Source: Chrysophaeum taylorii (lineage: Eukaryota > Sar > Pelagophyceae > Pelagomonadales > Pelagomonadaceae). From it: a DNA stretch of 64,000 bases. Made by a program: the position numbers and the translations under genes. Under the pieces are notes generated by a model. The model was not told the DNA's origin and ran no database searches. It was given only the letters and a program-made list of their open reading frames with translations. The DNA lies in contig JAQMWT010000391.1 in assembly GCA_029834535.1 (NCBI GenBank), positions 289,066 through 353,065 on the forward strand. The letters run 5' to 3'. The stretch's first letter is position 1, and the number at the start of each line of letters is the position of its first letter. This document shows positions 55,960-64,000 of the stretch, in pieces.

Positions 55960-56706
55960 TTACTTCCCAGCCGGCACCAGGAGGTCATTGTTCTTCTTGT
56001 TGGCGCCGATCTGAGAAATCTTCTTGACGAGGTTACCGATGAACTGCAAGATACGAAATTGGATAGACGGTTTGTAGGGCTGGCACTCGGGGATGGGAAG
56101 GGCGTTACCGGTGCCCCACAAATAGCCGAAAGCGCCCCCGAGACCTCCCGTGTTTCCCTGGCGTCGATCGATGACGTAAAAGCCGAGCTCCTTGACCTTG
56201 CCTTCCTCGTTGATGTCGAGGTGAAAGCACTGCGGGGGGAGTATAAGTCGTTTGTTGGTAGGTTTCTTGCCCATGATGGGGCCGGTGTTGGTCCCCGTGG
56301 ACCTAGAGTGAAACCAGACGCGGTAGGGCTCGAAAGGATCGACGCGAAACAAATGAAACTGTGGCATGATGTCCGGGAAGGCAACCTCTAGATCGAAAGT
56401 GGACAGCGCTTCAAGGTACTCGTCCTTGCCGATGGGTCCGACAAACGCAGCCACGAACTCGAAGTCGTCGGCCAAGCACGCACCGTCGTCTTTCGTGCCG
56501 ATGCCCGCCTTGAGAGCCTCCTTCGCCTTGGCCAGCACCGTCTCCGGCGACAGGGGGAACGACGACTGGGCGAAGAGTGCCTTCTCGTCGATCTCCGTCT
56601 GCCACGTCGAGCTGCGTCGCTCGAAGGTGTCGGCGCGGTGGTGCCGCTGGGCGACCTGCTGGAACGCGAGCGCGGCGGGCAAGACGGCAAGTACCACGTT
56701 GGCCAT
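55960..56706 (-). CDS. Plastid-targeted SnoaL/NTF2-like protein of unknown function
   Basis: A 248-residue protein. The N-terminus MANVVLAVLPAALAFQQ is a signal peptide ending in an ALAF-type site with Phe at +1, the mark of bipartite plastid precursors in heterokont and cryptophyte-type algae. The mature part has LADDFEFVAAFVGPIGKDEYLEAL, then 'RVWFHSRSTGTNTGPIMGKKPTNKRLILPP' and FHLDINEEGKVKELGFYVIDR, the layout of SnoaL/NTF2-like alpha+beta barrels. The C-terminus ends with a helical amphipathic stretch, IQFRILQFIGNLVKKI. NTF2-like domains bind small ligands; I cannot say which. The start is the ATG at 56706; an upstream in-frame extension to 56763 would hide the signal peptide. It is the best single clue to the organism's type. 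Confidence 0.7.
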   Translation of the reverse strand: MANVVLAVLPAALAFQQVAQRHHRADTFERRSSTWQTEIDEKALFAQSSFPLSPETVLAKAKEALKAGIGTKDDGACLADDFEFVAAFVGPIGKDEYLEALSTFDLEVAFPDIMPQFHLFRVDPFEPYRVWFHSRSTGTNTGPIMGKKPTNKRLILPPQCFHLDINEEGKVKELGFYVIDRRQGNTGGLGGAFGYLWGTGNALPIPECQPYKPSIQFRILQFIGNLVKKISQIGANKKNNDLLVPAGK

Positions 56707-56842
56707 TTCTTTCTTTGACGTGGACTGTGTCACGTCACGTATTAAAACAAGGGGAAATCGCAATTAGGGCAAGGGCGGATTAGTTAGATCCGACTATTCC
56801 TAACTACTAATCGACAGATGTTTGTTTGTTTGTCTGTCTGTC

Positions 56843-58053
56843 TTTAAATGTCGACTGTTAAGAGGGGGGGGTGTGTGTGGGGAGCATGAAGGATGTGGGT
56901 GGGTTTGTGGGGTAGGAGGGATGTGCCTGACGGGCGGAGATAAGTACGCGGGACCTAGTCGGGGTCATCGCCGAGGCGTGGGGCAGGCGAAGAGAGGACG
57001 GGCCCCGCCCGTAGGTCGTACGCATGCTGCCGCCGGACGTATGTGCGACGAAGGGTGACGTCCTGCTGGGATCGGGCGGCCTGGGCGGGGTTCCCCGAGG
57101 CGGCGACATGGGTGAGGGCGGTGAGGGCACAGCGAGCCCGGCCTAATGCGTTGGCGATCCCCCACTCACGGTAGATGCGGCGAGTTTGGGCCGCCTTTGC
57201 CTCTGTGAAGTTGGCGCAGCCGCTTGTCACCCAGGTTCGCGCAGCGATGCGCTCTGCGCATGTTTGGGCGAGAGCGTGGCACGCCGCGCTGGCCTCACCG
57301 AAGGCACCAAAGACGAGGCCGGCGACGGTGCCGTAGCTACGTAGCCGCTGTTCGACAGGGCCCAAGAAGCCAGGCGGTGGTGCTGTACCCGGCTGGGGGA
57401 TGATGGCGTCGATGCCGCGGGCGTGAGCGAGGTATTCGGAGTGGACTTGCGCTGCGCGCCGATCGACAGGCGACGGGTGGGAGGGATGGAGGGCGTGGGC
57501 GGTGTACAACGAACCCCAAGCGAGGGTTTTGATATCGTAGAGTTGCTCCTTGTTGTCGAGCGTGGTGAGGATGTCTGGGACGACTTGACGTCGGGCGAGA
57601 TTGCCTCGGTACCGGCCGTAGAGGCGCGTGCGAATGGTAGGGGCGACGACGTCAGCAAAGATGCCGAAAACCTCGGACAGGGCTGGGATGCCGGCCTCTT
57701 TGACGCTGCCGTGGACGCAGTCGAGCTGGCCGTCATGCCAGGTGGTCCGCGCTCCTCCGCGGTTGACAAGGTTGGCCTGCGTGAGAAGCACCTTGCCGTG
57801 AGCGTCGAGAACGACGTCAGTGCCCAGAATGCGAGTGCCCACGAGGCCCAAACAAGCTGGAGAGGGGTAGCCAAAGTACTGGGCACACATCTCAGCCCAG
57901 CAGCGGTTGGGGATTTGAAGGCCAGAGCTGGGCCACGAGCTGATGAACGTGGTCGAGAAGCGATCCCATGAGGACGCCGCTACTCGAAGTGCTTCGGTGA
58001 TGGGAAGGGTGGCCGCAAGGCGCTGGAGTGCAGTGGCCCGAGCTGTCTCGCGC
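56843..58053 (-). mobile_element. 5'-truncated LINE (LINE copy 6), longest piece in the window
   Basis: On the minus strand it ends CAGTCGACATTTAAA... (with one base change, TTAACAGTCGAC) and is followed by GACAGACAGACAAACA. About 1.2 kb long, with most of an ORF C-terminus. The 5' cut lies at about 58053 next to TTGTCTGTCTGTC. Confidence 0.8.
56955..58053 (-). pseudogene. LINE ORF C-terminal part with candidate PD-(D/E)XK nuclease
   Basis: An open frame of about 366 codons with no start of its own (the frame is open to the truncation point). It reads through 'LPITEALRVAASSWDRFSTT', WFG-like EMCAQYFGYPSP, HGKVLLTQANLVNRGG and then GRYRGNLARRQVVPDILTT with QLYDIKTLAWGSLYT. The spacing VPD...YDIKT matches the PD-(D/E)XK nuclease core, in the place where CRE/R2/NeSL-type LINEs have their restriction-like endonuclease. 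After this come PVDRRAAQVHSEYLAHA and a helical C-terminus. Reverse transcriptase itself would be upstream and is not in the window. LINE placement follows from the insertion features; the nuclease call is by eye. Confidence 0.65.
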
Positions 58054-58066
58054 TTGTCTGTCTGTC

Positions 58067-58103
58067 TTTAAATGTCGACTGCTAAGAGGGGGGGGTGTGT
58101 GTG
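58067..58103 (-). mobile_element. Very short LINE 3' fragment (LINE copy 7)
   Basis: TTTAAATGTCGACTGCTAAG followed by a G run and GTGTGTGTG: the last ~37 bp of the LINE in reverse complement, next to TTGTCTGTCTGTC. It lies beside copy 6 in the same orientation. Confidence 0.65.
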
Positions 58104-58180
58104 TCAGTCCCTCGATTTAGGGTAAGGATCAGGTAGGCGCGAGAGTAAGGATCAGGTAGGCGCGAGAGCCAGACAGTGAT

Positions 58181-58700
58181 CCTCCAAGCCGTCTACGGCG
58201 ACCTCGCAGACTATTTCCACGACCCGCGGCGGCTCTTTCAGCGCGCCATTCTCACGCCCCGTCGAAACGATGTTGTCGATGCTGACAACGCGCGCATGAC
58301 CGCGGCCTTTTTTTCCCGGAGACGAGGCGTCGGAGTTCTTTTCGGCTGACTAGGCTGGGTCGGAAGACGACGCCTCGCTCTTTACAGTAGAGTTTTCAAC
58401 TCCCTGACAACCAACGGCACGCTGACTTTGATCGCGAGCTTAAAGTCTTCGCAACCTCGACCCGTCGCACGGCCACTGCAACGGTACCAGATACATGATC
58501 TATCGTGTCGTTGTCACCGAGGCTCCTCCAACCTGTATCGCTTAAGGCCCGCCTACGCCAAACGATCAACAAGAGCCAGGGCCAGACGCCCCGCGAGGTC
58601 GGCGTCCTCTTTCCCAAGCCCGTCTTCTGCCACGTCCAGCTCTACGTGGCTCTCTGTCGATCGGCATCCCCGAGGATATACTCATCTGGGTCGACGACTC
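58181..58700 (+). pseudogene. Decayed PIF1/Helitron helicase C-terminus in copy E
   Basis: Same broken helicase segment as the other four copies, with an added in-frame TGA near 58347 in the first frame. QTINKSQGQTPREVGVLFP and KPVFCHVQLYVALCR are read in another frame. Confidence 0.75.
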
Positions 58701-59099
58701 CACCCTACCCCACACGTGCTGCGCAATACCGATAAGCCCCCTCCCGGCGTCTACACGCGCACTGTAGGTGAACTTACTGGGACCAGGTGAACTTACTGGG
58801 GTTTGAGATTTGGACTAGGTGAACTTAGTGACCAGGTGAACTTACTGGGACCAAGCGAACTTACTGGGGTTTTTAGAGTGAACGCAAAGGCTAGCGGCGT
58901 GTACGGATCAAAGCGCCTTGGATTGGCGGAGGTGAGAGCGACGAGCTCGAAGGAGAGTGGGGTGAGTGGGTGTGAGCACGAGTGGGCTTACGCCGAACTT
59001 ACTGGGGTTAGAGATTGGGACTAGGTGAACTTACTGGGTTTAGGTGAACTTACTGGGGTTAGAGATTGGGATTAGGTGAACTTACTGGCCTGCACTTGT

Positions 59100-59348
59100 C
59101 CATGGTTTAATTAGAGCTTCATGACGACTTAGTTGGGGCAACGTCGATTGTGAGGAAGCTATGACACTTACCCCTGCACCACGTATCCAGTATCCCTACG
59201 TCATTCCCTTATCGCTAGTCTAACGCCCCATTCCTGTTGTAACATGGCAGCAGGTGTTCTCCACGGTCGAGCCTCTGCTTGACTTCGTGGCGACTCCTCC
59301 TCGGCTTCAGTTCATTGCTACGTGTTCGGTTCGTTATCGTCTAACATG
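59100..59348. other. Region between copy E and the copia gag start
   Basis: May hold the 5' LTR and leader of the copia element, but no terminal repeat partner is visible because the element's 3' end lies at or beyond the window edge. Confidence 0.35.
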
Positions 59349-60830
59349 TCCTCGATCGAAATTAAAGATAGCAAGCTTTCGCAAAAACTTGGTTCCTTCA
59401 GCGGTGAGCGACATCTTTTTCACCAATGGACCCGGCGCCTGGAAAACATGATCATTTCCACCGGCGATCGCATTATCTTGACCAACGACTTTTGGACCAG
59501 CATTTCTGCCTGTGGCTGCTCTGAAGAAGAATTTGGTGTTAAGCAGCAACGTTGGTACTCTGCACTGTTCATGGCCCTTCCCATGCATGATACTGATCGT
59601 GCGGATATCCGTGAAAACCGCGATATGAACTTCACGCGGCTTTACAAGCGCATTACCGATGTTTACATGGGCCATGGGGATCGTGTCGCTCAGTCTGCAA
59701 TTGCTTCCTTGCATTCCTTGGTATGCAACAATATCGATGAACTATGAGTCTTTTCTTAACAAGTTCATCACTGGTGTTCAAGTTGCTCGGCATCATCAAG
59801 ATTTCCCTGACACTCTTGCATTGCATTTGCTTCAGACGAAAATCCCCGACTCGATATTGTCTAAGGATCTCATTGCACTTGACCCTAAACTGCGCACATA
59901 TGATGGTTTCGTTGATCGCCTCAACAGTAAAGTTTTCGATTATCTTCAGACCAAGTCTGCGCTTGTCCATGCTACGCTCCGTGAGAGTCCCCGCCATCGT
60001 GAACGTTGCAACTTTTGCGGTCGTACCAACCATCCTTCTGATAAATGCCTTCATCGTCTCAATGCTTTGCGCTCCCAACAACGTTCTAGCCCTCGCCCAT
60101 CTTTTCGCCCATCTTTCCGTTCCCGTGGTTCTTTCCATCGCAAGCGCCCACGCCCTACTGACCTTTGTCACTTTTGTGGTATTCCTGGCCATCACCAGAA
60201 GGACTGTCGTAAGCGCCAGCGCTATTTGCTCTCACAAGCCGCCGCCCGCCCTCGCCCTCGGCCTCAATACCCACCACGATCCAATCCCCACTACCCACCT
60301 CGACTCAATCCCCAATACCCACCTCGACCCCATCCACCATTCTACCAAAACTATCTTTCCGCCCCCATCCCACTCTTGCCCCCATCTCAACCCTCTCCGC
60401 CGCTTCTTGCGTTGCCACCCTCCACCACACCCTCTGTCCCACCTTCCACCGCCATCTCCCCTCCTGACCCATCTCTTTCTGCACCCACCTACCCGTCTTT
60501 CAATTACCATCTTCTTTCTATCTCCTCCTCCATTCATCAAGTCCTTTCCTCCACCAATGCCCTTACCGCTCTGCTCACCGCTCGTGAGCGCGACTACCTG
60601 CACAGCAACAACCTTCGCCTCGTCGTCTACGATACCGGCGCAAACGTCAATCTCTTCAATTCTTCTGCTGGTTTCACTGACCTTGACAACACTCAACAGC
60701 ACTCAATCACTTCTGCTATCGGCACTGGCTCTGTTTCTGGTTCTGGCACTGCTCACTTAACGTTTCCTTCAGTTGGTCCTCTCGACAATCGTGGTCTTCC
60801 TTCTCCTGCACCCACTCTCTCCGCCCTCAT
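59349..60830 (+). pseudogene. Copia gag and protease region
   Basis: Gag begins at the ATG at 59349 and shifts frame near 59742, either as a mutation or a programmed site. Two CCHC zinc knuckles follow (CNFCGRTNHPSDKC and CHFCGIPGHHQKDC) at 60004-60200; having two is uncommon but known in copia elements. A proline-rich linker leads to the aspartic protease motif VVYDTGANVNLF at about 60625. The frame is lost again near 60830. Confidence 0.85.
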
Positions 60831-62663
60831 GGTATCCATGTCGCGTTCCCGCATACCCTCATTTCTCCTGGCCTTGGTGACAAACGGATTCTTTCGGATC
60901 ATGACCTTGAGCAAGTTGGTTACGATTGTCATGCGATTCAGGATGTTGGCCCTGCTCATCCGCAACGCATTTTACGTCACCGTCAAGCGCATCACGTTAT
61001 TCCCCTGCTTCGTCGCTGTGGTCTTCTTCTGATCGTCTGTTGGATCGGCAATACGACCGCTGCGCCCTACGCGGACTTCGTTTCACCTTTTGTGGCATTT
61101 TCTTCTTGCCCTCGCGTACATGACCCTTGTGCGTTTCCCGTTGTGTCTCAACGCACTCAACTTACCTTCGACCTTTGGCATGCTCGTCTTGGTCACTATA
61201 GTCCCTCTTATATCCGACGTTTGTCTTCTCTCGCTGTTGGCGCACCGCTTTTCCCGAGCTCCGCGTCTCTTTCTTTTTGTCCTGCTTGTGCTCTAGGTAA
61301 AATGCATGCTGCGCATGTTGGCCAACGTAAAGCACATGCCTCCACTTCCACCTCGCTTCCTGCCTCCGAGCCTTTGTCTTGTCCACGTGACGTTGCGCCC
61401 TATCTTATTATCCACGCCGATCTCATGTTCACCGGCATCCCTTCCTTCATTTATCAAGACCGAGCCACCCTCACGTTTGTCGATGATCATACGCGCCGCC
61501 GCACACGTTACTTTGCTCCACGACACGATGCCCTTACGAACGCTTGTCAACTCGAACTTTTTCTGTCTACCGTGGTTCACCCATTTGGATATCGTATTGC
61601 CCTCATCTACACCGATCGCGACCGCTCTCTTATGGGCCAATTCGAAACCTTCTGTCTGGGCAACAACATCGCTCTCAAACGTGCTCCTGCAGCTCAGTCC
61701 AAAACTTCACAGGCGCACGCTTTTTCTGGTGGTGTGGAACGCTCTCATCGCGCAACTGCTGATATTACTCGCACTCTTTTGGTGCATGCGCACCGTCCAC
61801 CTGATTTTTGGCGTTGGGCCATGGAAACGGCTGACTTCATCTCTGAGCGCATGCCAAACACCTCTAACCCTGGTTACATGACGCCATATGAAATGCTACA
61901 TGAAACTCTCCCCCGTGTCGATTTTCTTCGTGTTTGGGGCTGTCCTGCTGCAATTCTTACTGGCGACAAATGGCCTACCAAAGCTATTACAGGCATCTTC
62001 ATTGGGTATCCCTCTGCCGGCCCTGGATATCGCGTATTGCTTCAACGCGCCACTGGTCCCGTCATCCACACTTCGATTGACGTTGTTTTTGACGAAAATT
62101 TTGCTATGCGTATGTCTCTGTCCTCTCAACCCCTTCCTCCGCCTCTTGTGGATTCTCGTTTTCCTGACTTATTTTATTATGACCCTCGTTTATCTTCCGC
62201 TGTTGCTCCCTTGTCTCCTGTTTTTGATGCTCAGGAGCCGGCCTTATCGGGACTGATCACCCCTGAAACAATACCACAACCGTCAACGGACAATACGAAA
62301 CGTGCACCATTACGTCGCGCCAAACGGGGCCGACCGCGCAAAGTCGACCAAAGCGCATTACAAACCACTCAACCAACGAACTTTCATTCTGGCGTTTGTC
62401 CACAACGCAATGTCGATTCTGTTTCCTCCTGTCACAATGTCGATTCTGTTTCCTCTGTCGCTTCTGTTTCCTCCTGTCACTCTTTGTGTGTCTCTTATTC
62501 TAGCTTTCGTTTGTTAGTTCATTATGTCTTCCTTCCCCTTTGTCTAGCTAACACCCTTGTTGATCCCCATGCACATGTTTATTACTCTGCTTCCGAAGAA
62601 ACCTCTCAGAATTCATACATCTTCCACCCATTTACGCGAAGCTTTAGCTCAGACAAATCCTGA
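60831..62663 (+). pseudogene. Copia integrase region
   Basis: The GAG-pre-integrase segment has HARLGHYS and CPACALGK (zinc-binding HHCC). The integrase core follows with HADLMF, IYTDRDRSLM and the Glu in GGVERSHRATADITR, consistent with the DDE triad, then the usual NTSNPGYMTPYEML and WGCPA blocks. This is the longest intact frame of the element (from about 61092). Confidence 0.85.
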
Positions 62664-63740
62664 GCGTCCTGGCTGGTTGCAAGCCATCGCCAAGGAATAT
62701 CATTCCCTCGGTCAGCTTGGTTGCTGGGATGTTGTTCGCGTTCCTTCGACTTTTTCTGGCAACATCTGTACCCTCAAGTGGATCCTCCGCAAGAAGTACG
62801 ACTCTGGCCGCTTCAAATCGCAAAAGGCTCGCCTCGTTGTCCGCGGTTACACCCAGGTTCACGGCGTTGATTATCACGACGTCTACTCGCCGGTTGCTAA
62901 CATCGTCATCGTCACAATACGTGTCTTTCTACCTTGAGCCTTTGTCGCTGTTCATGACTGGGATTTGCATAAGTTGGATGTCAGCCCCGCTTTTATCCAA
63001 GCTCCCATTGACGAAGACATCTATGTCTGACCACCCGAAGGCTATGCTCCTCGCCAACCCACCGATGGTTCCAAGATCGTTTACAAGCTCCGTCGCTCTT
63101 GGTATGGTTGCAAACAAGCTTGTCATAATTGGTGGCTTTATTTGGAACGCTTCCTTGTCAATGATTGTGGCTTCGTCCGCGGATCTGGTGACACTTGCCA
63201 TTACAAGCTCGTGCTTAATTCTACCGTTGTCCTACGTCTCGTTCTTGTCGTTGATGATCTTCTTGTGGCGCACCCTCGTCATTGCCTTGGCCATTACCAA
63301 GCCTTCTTCCTACGTTTCCGAACCTTCACTGACGTCAACGAGCTTGCTCTCACCACTTACGTTGGTCTTCGCATTACGCGTGACCGCCCTCGACGCACGC
63401 TCACTCTTGACCAATCCCATGCTATCCGTGAAATCCTTACCGAACATCGCTTCATCATAGTAACCCGAGCTGACTCCCGCTCCTCAACGGTTCTCAGGAT
63501 CTTGCCCTTATTCTCGGTCGCGATTCTACCCTTCGTCTCTGTGGTTATTCCGAGTCCAGCTGGGCCGACGACCCTCATGACGCCACTCCACTACTGGTTT
63601 TTGTTTTCTCCTTGCTGGCTCTATGATAGCCTACTGCTCCCGCTCGCAGTACCTCCTCGCCCGCTCTTCTTTTGAAGCTGAATTGCTCGCTCTTTACGCC
63701 GCTACTCTGAGCTCTCTTGGCTTCTCAAACTTTTTGATGA
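62600..63740 (+). pseudogene. Copia reverse transcriptase and RNase H, broken
   Basis: RT begins with REALAQTNPERPGWLQAI and KWILRKKYDSGRFKSQKARLV, then shifts frame near 62930 and has an in-frame stop near 63028. The catalytic YVDD box appears as VVDD (about 63250). RNase H is recognised by YCSRSQYLLARSSFEAELLAL near 63640, in yet another frame. It cannot make a working enzyme as it stands. Confidence 0.85.
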
Positions 63741-64000
63741 CTTTGATCTCCCTCGTCACGGTGCCATGTCATGTCGATAAACAGCCGGAGGCCGCACGCG
63801 GGGGTCAAGTCCTGTCTCCACTGTCGCACGCGCGCACCCCAGCCATATTGATTTCGCTTTTTACAGCAGCCCTCGCCCTCCCGCCGAATCCATCGCAACC
63901 CATCATTGATCTCCCAACACATTCCTCGTCTTGACACACCGTAGCGATTTTTTCACCCTCTGTACAGGAATCTCCTCCCTTCCCTCCGGCCTTCGGCTCG

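Larger units (their letters stand above)
56798..59099 (+). mobile_element. Helitron-like element, copy E (carries two LINE fragments)
   Basis: TCCTAACTACTAATCGACAG at 56798 to GGCCTGCACTTGT at 59099. The microsatellite tract after the 5' end is split by LINE copies 6 and 7, after which CCCTCGATTTAGGG and the rest of the element resume at about 58110. It has an extra GGTTTAGGTGAACTTACTGG unit near its 3' end. Confidence 0.8.
59322..63934 (+). mobile_element. Decayed Ty1/copia LTR retrotransposon
   Basis: Domain order gag - protease - integrase - reverse transcriptase - RNase H is that of Ty1/copia. The coding sequence is broken by at least three frameshifts and by stops. Its base composition is visibly AT-richer than the flanking host genes. 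LTRs were not identified. It begins about 220 bp after the end of Helitron-like copy E. Confidence 0.9.

Noticed and set aside
57423-57971. 182-codon plus-strand frame opposite the LINE ORF
   Set aside because: Antisense shadow of the minus-strand frame that has the nuclease-like motifs and a second copy at 2589-2922.
1-64000. tRNA, rRNA or other structured RNA genes
   Set aside because: I saw no cloverleaf with A and B boxes and no rRNA core sequence while reading. A covariance-model scan would be needed to be sure.

Overview
This window is nuclear DNA of a eukaryote, most likely a photosynthetic stramenopile-type alga with a secondary plastid (a pelagophyte or relative is a guess). Pointers: GC-rich genes that often run for kilobases without introns; several very short introns (40-65 nt) with GTGCG/GTGAG-type donors; a flagellar protein (CFAP96-like); Pol III subunit RPC6; and a protein at 55960-56706 whose N-terminus is a signal peptide ending in an ALAF-type motif, as in heterokont plastid precursors. 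There are no operons, CRISPR arrays or rRNA. Species identity cannot be settled from the sequence alone.

Layout: CFAP96-like (568-1524, -); a repeat block with a Helitron-like element, LINE pieces and a MITE (1590-3840); an ankyrin-repeat gene with short introns (3972-5945, +); a Rieske-like tetra-cysteine protein (6079-6636, +); an amidase (7267-8721, -); two convergent paralogues of unknown function (9082-9573 and 10001-10516); a second Helitron-like copy (12520-13514); a giant ARM-LRR-CHAT-NTPase gene (14575-23674, -); a three-exon NIPA-like membrane protein (25187-26730, -), head to head with an IQ/caspase-like/FN3 gene (26693-29062, +); RPC6 (29727-30608, -); two Helitron-like copies in head-to-tail tandem with nested LINE and MITE insertions (30770-33498); a 14.5-kb RNF213-like gene (33639-48139, -); a class I-type haem peroxidase (50295-51203, -); a divergent FKBP/AlkB pair (52767-54447); a SLAC1/TDT-like anion channel (54507-55816, +); the plastid-type protein (55960-56706, -); a fifth Helitron-like copy carrying the longest LINE piece (56798-59099); and a decayed Ty1/copia retrotransposon running to the window end.

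Two themes stand out. First, three genes have innate-immunity or cell-death-like architectures: an NLR-like protein with a CHAT protease, a caspase-fold protein with IQ and FN3 modules, and an RNF213-type AAA+/RZ-finger protein with no RING that I could see. Second, the repeats form one layered system. A Helitron-like family with a decayed PIF1-type helicase carries an internal (GACA/AACA)n tract. A LINE whose ORF ends in a candidate PD-(D/E)XK nuclease has inserted at that tract repeatedly and always in the same relative orientation. One LINE insertion outside it also sits exactly at a GACA and has a 15-bp target-site duplication.

Exon joins were worked out by hand from reading frame, splice dinucleotides and protein continuity, with no transcript data. 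Family calls are by eye from motifs.
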